The notes beneath the pieces are model-generated. The model saw only the letters and a program-made list of their open reading frames with translations. It did no database searches and was not told the origin of the DNA. A stretch of 7,754 nucleotides of DNA, taken from positions 1 to 7,754 of the forward strand of contig CAMLSF010000165.1 of NCBI GenBank assembly GCA_946482615.1, given 5' to 3'. Below are positions 1-5,522 of this stretch, in pieces. This DNA comes from an uncultured Chromatiaceae bacterium. Its GTDB lineage: Bacteria; Pseudomonadota; Gammaproteobacteria; Enterobacterales; Alteromonadaceae. The first letter of the stretch is position 1, and each line of letters starts with the position of its first letter. A program made the position numbers and the translations under genes.

Positions 1-280
1 ATTCTCATAACTCAATGAATAACAGAAATAATACAAGATATGCAGTCTCGCCTGAATATATATACCTATGTATAGGTTTCTTTTATCACTAGGTTCAGTA
101 AGACTACGAATCTGTAGTAATTTTTTCTTTAGCAAGGGGAAATTATTTGACATATAAGATATCAATATAAACCCAACCCTTCCATGGCAAACGAAAATTA
201 TTGAAAACAACTTTTGTATGCCACTGATTGCAAATTGAAAACAATATATTTACACCAATAATTTATAAAAGGAAAAAGTC
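1..280. other. AT-rich leader region upstream of the RidA-like gene
   Basis: No convincing coding sequence is visible in this strongly AT-rich stretch. It contains a perfect 6-2-6 dyad (ACCTAT-GT-ATAGGT, 64-77). A short stem ACTAC/GTAGT around 103-118 is followed by a T-rich run (aattttttcttt), which is terminator-like but with only five base pairs. An 11-bp direct repeat ATTGAAAACAA occurs at 200-210 and 234-244. These may be control elements for the RidA-like gene at 281, but in sequence this AT-rich short repeats also arise by chance. The gene upstream of the window cannot be seen. Confidence 0.5.
235..262 (+). promoter_or_regulatory. Possible sigma70 promoter for the RidA-like gene
   Basis: TTGAAA (235-240) and AATAAT (257-262) are each one base from the -35 and -10 consensus and are separated by 16 bp. 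The predicted transcript would start about 7 bases after 262, leaving a very short leader that would include only part of the Shine-Dalgarno sequence, which weakens the call. A TTGACA at 147-152 is a better -35, but its best TATAAA partner (166-171) is only 13 bp away. The true promoter is therefore uncertain. Confidence 0.22.
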
Positions 281-733
281 ATGATAAAAGAAAATATTAA
301 AAACCGAAAAACTGTCCGTTTTGGTGTGCCAGGAGAAGACATGTATGGCTATCCACAAGCAGTTCAGGCCGGTGGCATTATTTACGTTTCGGGTCAACTG
401 GCTAACGACATGGAAGGCAAACTGATCGGGCCTGCAAAGATAGACAAAAATGGGTACGCAATCGATTTTTCAAATATGGAAGAACAGATGCGTGTGACGT
501 ATGCAAACGCCGCAAAAGTTTTAGCCGAATTCGGTGCAACACTAGATGATGTTGTGCATGAAACATTATTTGTTGTCGATATGCCCTCTGCTTTTGTGGC
601 TGCGACTAAAGTTCGCAAAGAGGCTTATGGCCAAGAACGCCCACCAGTTGCTAGCGACATTATTGGTGTAAAAAGCCTCGCGTTTCCAGAACAACTCATT
701 GAAATCAGTTTCAAAGCAATTGCACCAAACTGA
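281..733 (+). CDS. RidA/YjgF/UK114-family protein, non-canonical (lacks the catalytic Arg)
   Basis: A 150-residue protein of the Rid (YjgF/YER057c/UK114) superfamily, a small trimeric cytoplasmic fold. Family hallmarks are the GGIIYVSGQLA strand-turn (31-41), the helix with EEQMRVTYANAAKVLAEFGA (67-86), the DDVVHETLFVVDM strand (89-101) and the closing LIEISFKAIA strand (139-148). Canonical RidA hydrolyses reactive enamine/imine intermediates using an Arg in a P-A-R-S/T motif. Here the matching stretch reads V-A-S-D (123-126), so that Arg is absent, as in several non-deaminase Rid subgroups. With about 20 extra N-terminal residues it is longer than the usual ~128. The start is supported by AAAAGGA at 267-273, seven bases before ATG. 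The gene stands alone, with AT-rich DNA on both sides and a hairpin just after its stop. Family membership is secure; imine deaminase activity should not be assumed. Confidence 0.9.
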   Translation: MIKENIKNRKTVRFGVPGEDMYGYPQAVQAGGIIYVSGQLANDMEGKLIGPAKIDKNGYAIDFSNMEEQMRVTYANAAKVLAEFGATLDDVVHETLFVVDMPSAFVAATKVRKEAYGQERPPVASDIIGVKSLAFPEQLIEISFKAIAPN

Positions 734-745
734 CAACTAAAAAAC

Positions 746-782
746 ATCAACCTTAGCAGCAATAATCAAACCTAAGGTTGAT
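746..782 (+). terminator. Hairpin terminator after the RidA-like gene, possibly bidirectional
   Basis: A perfect 11-bp stem (ATCAACCTTAG at 746-756 with CTAAGGTTGAT at 772-782) encloses a 15-base loop, 12 bases after the RidA-like stop codon. On the plus strand it is followed by the modest T-rich run TATTTTAC. On the minus strand the same stem would be followed by GTTTTTTAG (complement of 738-745), a better U-tract, so it may also block transcription arriving from the right. Confidence 0.65.
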
Positions 783-1086
783 TATTTTACACAATATAGT
801 TATCGCTATTGAAAATTTTTATTTTTAACAACTTTGCTTCTCACCTATCACTGCAGACCGCTCTAATTGTCTTGATACTATCTAATGATAATAAAATAAT
901 TCAACACAAAACCTTTTCATTGCATAAAACGACATAAACCACTACAACCAGCGTCTAGAACCACAGAACACAGCAAAAAGCAACGTCTATTTTTAGCCCC
1001 ATAAAATTACAAATCTAAGAAAATTCGATTTCACGCTATATTATATTATTATTCGTATATTTTTTCAGCTAAAATCATTACAGGTT
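783..1086. other. AT-rich non-coding stretch
   Basis: About 300 bases with no reading frame that resembles a protein on either strand. It is A/T-rich with many stop codons in all frames. It holds one copy of TAGAACCA (956-963), a motif that recurs at 1180-1187 and 1231-1238. The T/A-rich segment 1035-1072 could include a promoter for the remnant frame starting at 1087, but no well-spaced -35/-10 pair stands out. Confidence 0.5.
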
Positions 1087-1182
1087 ATGGGAAAAATTAG
1101 ATTAGAAACCCTATTTAATGGAGTGTTCGCTATCATTATTATGAAGAGAGAAATGTATACCCTGACCTTTCCCCTGGATTAG
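1087..1182 (+). pseudogene. Remnant of a TMEM175/DUF1211-family membrane protein (N-terminus only)
   Basis: A 31-codon frame begins MGKIRLETLFNGVFAIII (residues 1-18). This closely resembles the start of prokaryotic TMEM175 (DUF1211) potassium-channel proteins, in which an R-L-E-x-[FL]-x-[DN]-G-[VI]-F-A-I signature opens the first transmembrane helix. The Ser-Asp of the usual FSD filter motif is Asn-Gly-shifted here (LFNG). After residue 18 the expected hydrophobic 'TLLVLEL' continuation is missing. The frame runs into charged sequence (MKREMY) and stops at TAG 1180-1182. Neither of the other two frames restores a TMEM175 sequence before the response regulator at 1262. Full-length family members are around 200 residues, so this is an amputated gene or a chance similarity. 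No good ribosome-binding site precedes it (CAGG lies only two bases from the ATG). Similarity was judged by eye from a short motif. Confidence 0.4.
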
Positions 1183-1238
1183 AACCAATCTCTCGATGAG
1201 ATTTCCAACTTATTGACAGGCCCCTATTTTTAGAACCA
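1163..1238 (+). repeat. Imperfect ~25-bp direct repeat (TGAC-CCCCT-TTAGAACCA)
   Basis: Two units share the same ordered blocks: TGAC-N4-CCCCT-N3-TTAGAACCA (1163-1187) and TGAC-N3-CCCCT-N4-TTAGAACCA (1214-1238), 51 bp apart. A third, shorter copy of the last block (TAGAACCA) is at 956-963. Between the two units is a 6-bp dyad AATCTC-TCGAT-GAGATT (1187-1203). They may be protein-binding sites or a decayed tandem duplication. They lie next to the point where base composition changes. Confidence 0.4.
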
Positions 1239-1261
1239 CTTAACAGAAAATGCACTGAAGT

Positions 1262-1642
1262 TCAGGCCCCGACTATATCCTCTATAGTTTTCAGCAATAG
1301 TTCGACATCCACAGGCTTAGGTAAAAATAGCAAAGCGCCGGCGCGTGCTATACGCAACTGAGTCTCAAAATCCGCATGACCTGAAATAAAGACTGTAGGG
1401 ATAGTTACCCCTCCAGTACGCAACTGTTCAAATAACTCAATACCACTGATGCCTTTCAGCTTTACATCAAGCACCATAAAATGGATGCAGCCAAGCATAT
1501 CACTTTGCAATACAGCTTCTGCCGATTCAAACAGCAAGGTTTCATAATTCACAGAGCGCAACAAATTATTCAGGGCAGTACGAACAGACAAATCATCATC
1601 GACAATCGCAATCAGAGTGCCTGTACCTTCAAGTTTCTGCAT
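1262..1642 (-). CDS. Single-domain response regulator receiver, FixJ-like
   Basis: A 126-residue protein consisting of one CheY-like receiver (REC) domain. Visible are the acidic pocket D15-D16-D17 after strand 1 (LIAIVDDD), the phospho-acceptor D59 in MVLDVKLKG, S87 in VFISGHAD and the invariant K109 in LPKPVD. The switch-region pattern FISGHADFETQLRIARAGALLFLPKP is closest to the FixJ/NodW group, whose members normally carry a LuxR-type DNA-binding domain after the receiver and are about 200 residues long. Here the protein ends right after the last receiver helix (LLLKTIEDIVGA). It is therefore either a genuine stand-alone phospho-relay protein or a FixJ regulator that has lost its output domain; no such domain can be read in the 240 bases that follow. 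The start has a weak ribosome site (GGGA, five bases upstream). No histidine kinase gene is in the window. Confidence 0.88.
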   Translation of the reverse strand: MQKLEGTGTLIAIVDDDLSVRTALNNLLRSVNYETLLFESAEAVLQSDMLGCIHFMVLDVKLKGISGIELFEQLRTGGVTIPTVFISGHADFETQLRIARAGALLFLPKPVDVELLLKTIEDIVGA

Positions 1643-1743
1643 ATGATTCCCGTACTACAATGAGAGTAACGATCCTTTTGAGTCCGCAGCCTTGAAAGGG
1701 TTGTTGCAATCATTCAGCACTGGCCGAATCAACATATCAGGGG

Positions 1744-2025
1744 TCAGACATCGTCTTTTGTAGTGTCTTTTGCTGCTTCAGTTTTTGCGACTAAAGTCAC
1801 AGGTGTACCAGTGATTTTAGGGACACATTCTGTTTTAAACCATAACATAGTCACAGGCTGGCCCGCGACCCATTGTTTCACTACAGGTACAATTTGCTCA
1901 CCAATCAGCATGCCAAGCAAGCCTAACAAGGCAATAGCGGGAGGAGCTGGTGAACGCACCTGCATCAGCGCATAAATAATACCCACCAACAAACCGGCAC
2001 CCAGCGACAACAGATATAATTTCAT
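1744..2025 (-). CDS. XapX-domain small membrane protein
   Basis: A 93-residue protein whose first ~50 residues match the XapX domain (DUF1427 group), a short uncharacterised proteobacterial module. Two hydrophobic helices are visible: YLLSLGAGLLVGIIYALM (4-21) and AIALLGLLGMLIGEQIVPVV (30-49). They are joined by the signature VRSPAPP (23-29), and the second helix carries the GMLIGEQ motif. The remaining ~40 residues are polar, ending in a Lys/Asp/Thr-rich tail, and extend beyond the usual domain. The function of XapX is unknown; it presumably sits in the inner membrane. The start is well supported by AAGGAG six bases upstream (2032-2037 on the complement). The gene lies downstream of, and on the same strand as, the YcaC-like hydrolase, with a 144-bp gap containing strong hairpins. 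Co-transcription is possible but attenuated expression is likely. Confidence 0.85.
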   Translation of the reverse strand: MKLYLLSLGAGLLVGIIYALMQVRSPAPPAIALLGLLGMLIGEQIVPVVKQWVAGQPVTMLWFKTECVPKITGTPVTLVAKTEAAKDTTKDDV

Positions 2026-2056
2026 ACAAAACTCCTTGGACTAAACAGCCTGAAGG

Positions 2057-2095
2057 GTTCGGGTTAGCTGGCTTTATCCACCAGTTAACCCGAAC
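2057..2095 (-). other. Long hairpin between the hydrolase and XapX genes
   Basis: GTTCGGGTTAGCTGG (2057-2071) pairs with CCAGTTAACCCGAAC (2081-2095), giving a 15-bp stem with a 9-base loop. The only non-Watson-Crick position is a G-U wobble if read on the plus strand and an A-C mismatch if read on the minus strand. No T-run follows on the minus strand, so it is not a classical intrinsic terminator for the minus-strand genes. It lies about 30 bases upstream of the XapX start and could act as an mRNA stabiliser/processing site, an attenuator or a REP-like element. Confidence 0.6.
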
Positions 2096-2099
2096 AGAG

Positions 2100-2165
2100 T
2101 GCTGTGTTTTATCAACTGTCCCTCAGACTTTGGTGCAGCAAAGAGCAAGGGGCAGTCCCACAGCA
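2100..2165 (-). other. Nested stem-loop structure right after the YcaC-like gene
   Basis: Three nested complementary pairs share one centre: TGCTGTG (2100-2106) with CACAGCA (2159-2165), ACTGTCCC (2115-2122) with GGGGCAGT (2149-2156; one G-T wobble on the plus reading), and CTTTG (2128-2132) with CAAAG (2139-2143). The structure begins four bases after the hydrolase stop codon. It lacks a following U-tract, so it may protect the 3' end of the hydrolase message or act as a Rho-linked or weak terminator. With the hairpin at 2057-2095 it fills most of the intergenic gap. Confidence 0.45.
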
Positions 2166-2169
2166 AACA

Positions 2170-2856
2170 TTACTTAGCGGCGACCGGCGCCAGCGTTTCA
2201 TGGGTGCTGACTGTGCGTTGTGGTGCTTTATGCACCATGGTATAGGCGTAATCCACACCCATACCATAAGCACCTGAGTGCTCTTTCACCAGAGCAACTA
2301 CAGCGTCGTACGTATCTTTGTGTGCCCAGTCGCGTTGCCATTCCAGCAGCACTTGTTGCCAGGTCATAGGGACCACACCAGCCTGAACCATACGTTGCAT
2401 GGCGTAGTCATGAGCTTCTTTGGAAGTGCCGCCCGAAGCGTCAGCCACCATATAAATTTCGTAGTCCCCTTCGAGCATGGCGCATAAAGCAAAAGTGGTG
2501 TTACAGACTTCTGTCCATAAACCTGCCACTACCACTTTCTTTTTGCCATTTTTCGCTAAAGCATCCCGCACTTTCTGGTCGTCCCATGAGTTCATTGAGG
2601 TGCGTTCCAGAATTGGTTTGCCCGGAAATACATCCAGTAACTCAGGATAGGTGTATCCGGAAAAACCCTGGGTTTCCACTGTAGTGATAGTGGTAGGAAT
2701 GTTGAAAATTTTGGCTGCTTTTGCCAGGCCTACCGTATTGTTTTTCAGGGTTTGCCGGTCAATTGACTGCACACCGAAGGCCATTTGTGGCTGGTGATCG
2801 ATAAAAATAAGCTGACTGTTTTGTGGAGTCAGTACTTCAAGTTTAGGGTTTGCCAT
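2170..2856 (-). CDS. Isochorismatase-family cysteine hydrolase, YcaC-like
   Basis: A 228-residue member of the isochorismatase-like (cysteine hydrolase) superfamily, close to YcaC. Asp20 is in LIFIDHQPQ and Cys118 in the nucleophile elbow GLWTEVCN, with the usual cis-peptide region just before. A basic residue (Arg85 in ILERTSMNSW) falls where the family has its Lys/Arg triad member. The following VADASGGTSKEAHDYAMQRMVQAGVVPMTWQQ region is the typical YcaC C-terminal half. YcaC-type proteins are oligomeric cytosolic hydrolases of unknown physiological substrate, presumed to act on amide-like bonds. The protein carries a slightly longer C-terminus than E. coli YcaC (about 208). The frame stays open upstream to 2967, but the start at 2856 is preferred. 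It has AAGGA (complement of 2866-2870) nine bases before it, and MANPKLEVL begins the family alignment. The extra 37 codons are unlike the family and overlap likely promoter DNA. It is divergent from the amidohydrolase operon. Confidence 0.9.
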   Translation of the reverse strand: MANPKLEVLTPQNSQLIFIDHQPQMAFGVQSIDRQTLKNNTVGLAKAAKIFNIPTTITTVETQGFSGYTYPELLDVFPGKPILERTSMNSWDDQKVRDALAKNGKKKVVVAGLWTEVCNTTFALCAMLEGDYEIYMVADASGGTSKEAHDYAMQRMVQAGVVPMTWQQVLLEWQRDWAHKDTYDAVVALVKEHSGAYGMGVDYAYTMVHKAPQRTVSTHETLAPVAAK

Positions 2857-3234
2857 TTCTATAATTCCTTCTATTGCCAATCGCGGTGTAATTACTATCC
2901 GCGTACTGACCTGATTAATAAGCCAACTTCCGCAAAACACAGCTTCAGCAAAGAAAAACCACAACAAGCTATGTTCACTCAGTGAGGGTCCGGCAGCAAA
3001 GCTGCTGTGAATAGCTTAGCGCCCACAGCCAACCCGATACCGCTTTAGTCTGAATAAAGCTTCAGAGCTGAACAAATACTAGAAGTGGATCCGGCCTTGC
3101 ACCATTATCTGTTTGTATAACTAGACTGATCGGCGGATTTTTCCCACACTCAAGCCACTGGAAAAGTTTTCACCTCCCCTAAAGCCCTGCCAGGATCGCA
3201 GTAGCTGGGTTGCAATTGACTAAGGAGCATGCCA
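2857..3234. other. Divergent intergenic control region
   Basis: This 378-bp region separates the minus-strand YcaC-like gene from the plus-strand amidohydrolase operon and must hold both promoters. It contains a 22-bp dyad at 2882-2903, an 11-bp palindrome TCACT-C-AGTGA (2975-2985) and a short hairpin CAGCA-AAGC-TGCTG (2994-3007). On the plus strand a -10-like TATAAC at 3116-3121 is present, with TTGCAC at 3097-3102 too close (13 bp) to be an ideal partner. No convincing gene is seen; the open minus-strand frame at 2857-2967 is only an in-frame extension of the hydrolase. Confidence 0.55.
2882..2903. promoter_or_regulatory. Candidate operator dyad upstream of the YcaC-like gene
   Basis: CGCGG (2882-2886) and CCGCG (2899-2903) form inverted half-sites that frame the perfect 8-bp palindrome GTAATTAC (2888-2895). 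The two dyads have nearly the same centre. The element sits 26-47 bases upstream of the hydrolase start, a typical place for a repressor or LysR-type site between divergent transcripts. No regulator gene in the window can be assigned to it. Confidence 0.3.
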
Positions 3235-5091
3235 ATGGATAAGTCTTCACAACAGGATCTGATCCTGATCAACGGTCGTTTTCATACCATGGATAATGAA
3301 CAACCTGTTGCCAGCGCCGTATTAATCCGCGACGGCAAGTTTGTTGAAGTGGGTGCTACAGCTGAAGTACTGCGTCATCAGACTGAACAAAGTCAGGTGA
3401 TCGATCTGAAGAACCGAACTGTCATTCCTGGTTTAAATGACTCTCACCTGCACCTGATCCGCGGTGGTTTAAACTACAACCTGGAATTACGCTGGGAAGG
3501 GGTACCTTCTGTGGCAGATGCACTGGCGATGCTCAGAGTTCAGGCGGACCGTACCCCTCATCCTCAGTGGGTACGGGTCGTAGGTGGCTGGACAGAGTTT
3601 CAGTTTGCCGAAAAACGTATGCCAACTTTGGATGAAATTAATAAAGCAGCACCAGACACTCCGGTGTTTTTATTGCACTTGTACGACAGAGCTTTATTAA
3701 ACCGCGCAGCGTTAAAAGCAGTGGGCTATACCAAAGATACACCCAATCCTCCGGGCGGCGAGATTCAGCGCGATGCCAGAGGCAATCCAACCGGCATGCT
3801 GATAGCACGGCCTAACGCCATGATTTTGTATGCCACTCTGGCAAAAGGCCCAACTTTGCCTTTATCGCATCAAATCAATTCCACCCGGCAATTTATGCGT
3901 GAACTCAATCGCTTGGGCGTTACCAGCGCTATTGATGCAGGTGGTGGTTTCCAGAATTACCCTGATGATTATCAGGTCATAGAACGCCTGGCTAAAGACG
4001 GTCAGCTGACAATACGTATCGCCTATAACCTTTTTACCCAGAATAAAGGCGCTGAACTGCAAGACTTCCAGAAATGGACACAAATGGTAACACCGGGGCA
4101 GGGTGATGATTTTTACCGCCACAATGGCGCAGGCGAAATGCTGGTGTTCTCCGCTGCCGACTTTGAAGATTTTGTCGAACCCAGACCTGATTTAGCCGAC
4201 AACATGGAACAACAACTGGAGCAAGTGGTGCGGCATCTGGTAGAAAACCGCTGGCCTTTCCGCTTGCATGCCACCTACAACGAGTCCATCAGCCGTATGC
4301 TGGATGTGTTTGAAAAAGTAAATAAAGACACGCCATTTAACGGTCTGCGCTGGTTATTTGATCATGCCGAAACCATCACTGAAAAAAATATCGAACGGGT
4401 TCGCGCTTTAGGCGGTGGTATAGCTATTCAGCACCGGATGGCTTTTCAGGGCGAATACTTTGTCCGCCGTTATGGCCAGCAGGCGGCACAACAAACCCCT
4501 CCTGTAGCCCGGATGTTAGAAATGGGTGTACCTGTTGGCGGTGGTACAGATGCCACCCGGGTTGCCAGCCATAATCCATGGACAGCTTTGTATTGGTTAG
4601 TCTCAGGTAAAACAGTAGGCGGCACCCCTTTGTATCTGGATAAAGATTGTTTACCGCGCGATACAGCGCTGGAACTCTGGACAGCAGGTAGTGCCTGGTT
4701 TTCTGGTGACCTGGATAAAAAAGGCCGGATTAAAGCCGGGCAACTGGCGGATTTGGCGGTATTAAGTTCTGACTTTTTTACCGTCCCTGAAGAAGAAATC
4801 AAAGGCATTGAGTCTGTGATGACAATAGTGAATGGCAAAGTAGTGTATGCCGTCAGCGACTTCTCAAGTTATGGTCCTGCACCTATTCCTGTGGTCCCTG
4901 AATGGTCTCCTGTCACTTTAGTGCCGGGACATGCCCGGGTCCATCCGCTGATCAGCGCCTTACCGCACCAATGTGCCGGCTCTTGTGGTGTACATGGCCA
5001 TTCCCATGATGTGGCGCGTCGCTCCGATATGCCAGTGTCAGACCATAACTCGTTTTGGGGTGTGTTAGGTTGCAGCTGTTTTGCTTTCTAA
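3235..5091 (+). CDS. YtcJ-like metal-dependent amidohydrolase with Cys/His-rich tail
   Basis: A 618-residue member of the amidohydrolase superfamily (amidohydrolase_3/YtcJ-like). The N-terminal beta-sandwich part (LILINGRFHTMDNEQP) leads to the metal motif VIPGLNDSHLHL with H71-x-H73. Further expected metal/catalytic residues are H345 in FRLHATYNES, H377 in LFDHAETIT and D439 in GGGTDATR. The composite C-terminal part has KKGRIKAGQLADLAVLS. Such enzymes hydrolyse amide, ester or carbamate-like bonds in the cytosol; the substrate is unknown. After the usual end of the family fold (around 545) it carries an extra tail of about 70 residues with two Cys in a CxxxC (580, 584), three His in HGHSH (587-591) and a terminal CSCFAF (613, 615). 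Start choice: ATG at 3229 lies one base after AAGGAG (3222-3227), too close; ATG at 3235 has seven bases and is preferred. First gene of a four-gene operon. Confidence 0.9.
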   Translation: MDKSSQQDLILINGRFHTMDNEQPVASAVLIRDGKFVEVGATAEVLRHQTEQSQVIDLKNRTVIPGLNDSHLHLIRGGLNYNLELRWEGVPSVADALAMLRVQADRTPHPQWVRVVGGWTEFQFAEKRMPTLDEINKAAPDTPVFLLHLYDRALLNRAALKAVGYTKDTPNPPGGEIQRDARGNPTGMLIARPNAMILYATLAKGPTLPLSHQINSTRQFMRELNRLGVTSAIDAGGGFQNYPDDYQVIERLAKDGQLTIRIAYNLFTQNKGAELQDFQKWTQMVTPGQGDDFYRHNGAGEMLVFSAADFEDFVEPRPDLADNMEQQLEQVVRHLVENRWPFRLHATYNESISRMLDVFEKVNKDTPFNGLRWLFDHAETITEKNIERVRALGGGIAIQHRMAFQGEYFVRRYGQQAAQQTPPVARMLEMGVPVGGGTDATRVASHNPWTALYWLVSGKTVGGTPLYLDKDCLPRDTALELWTAGSAWFSGDLDKKGRIKAGQLADLAVLSSDFFTVPEEEIKGIESVMTIVNGKVVYAVSDFSSYGPAPIPVVPEWSPVTLVPGHARVHPLISALPHQCAGSCGVHGHSHDVARRSDMPVSDHNSFWGVLGCSCFAF

Positions 5092-5108
5092 GGACAGGAG
5101 CTGAACAA

Positions 5109-5522
5109 ATGAAACTAACCACCCCTGCTTTTTTACAACAGCCTGATTTGGGCCTGCTGTTTTTACGCCTCAGCGGCTCCTTACTGGTGCTGCTGATCCA
5201 CGGTTGGCCCAAGCTGCTGCATTGGCAGACAGAATTGCAGCGGATTGACGACCCGCTGCATTTAGGCAAAGCCGTTACTTTAGCCTGTGCACTTTTTGCT
5301 GAAGTACTTTGCCCTCTGGCCATTATGGCCGGCATCTGGACCCGGCTGGCTTGCCTGCCCTTCTTGTTTTTATTACTGGTGTCTATGCTGCTGGTCCATG
5401 CTGACTGGACTCTGGAACAAGGCCAATTTGGCTGGTTGTTGATCATCCTCTTTAGCACTATAGCTTTGGCAGGCCCTGGTCGCTTTGTGATGTTCCCCGC
5501 GAAAAAAGGACGGCTTGTATGA
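5109..5522 (+). CDS. DoxX-family membrane protein
   Basis: A 137-residue integral membrane protein of the DoxX family. Four hydrophobic segments are visible at about 15-31, 50-72, 76-96 and 103-121. The family pattern of an early FLRL (18-21) followed by HGWPKL (31-36) is present, as is the acidic turn in the second segment (LFAEVLCPLAIMAGIWTR) typical of DoxX/YphA proteins. Biochemical roles in this family are poorly defined; some members are linked to thiosulfate:quinone oxidoreductase or to stress and redox responses. The ATG at 5109 is preferred over an upstream in-frame ATG at 5055 inside the amidohydrolase gene, because GGAG (5097-5100) lies eight bases before it and the protein family starts here. 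It follows the amidohydrolase stop by 17 bases and overlaps the next gene by four (ATGA), indicating translational coupling. Confidence 0.88.
   Translation: MKLTTPAFLQQPDLGLLFLRLSGSLLVLLIHGWPKLLHWQTELQRIDDPLHLGKAVTLACALFAEVLCPLAIMAGIWTRLACLPFLFLLLVSMLLVHADWTLEQGQFGWLLIILFSTIALAGPGRFVMFPAKKGRLV

Noticed and set aside
40..75. Eleven-codon plus-strand frame near the window start
   Set aside because: No ribosome-binding site and no recognisable peptide; such frames are expected by chance in AT-rich DNA.
147..171. TTGACA…TATAAA as the RidA-like promoter
   Set aside because: The spacer is only 13 bp, too short for a normal sigma70 promoter.
2857..2967. N-terminal extension of the YcaC-like protein (37 codons)
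   Set aside because: It resembles no family member and overlaps the divergent control region; the internal ATG at 2856 has a well-spaced ribosome-binding site.
5055..5108. Longer DoxX start inside the amidohydrolase gene
   Set aside because: The ATG at 5109 has GGAG at ideal spacing and matches where the family begins; the upstream residues are an out-of-frame reading of the amidohydrolase tail.
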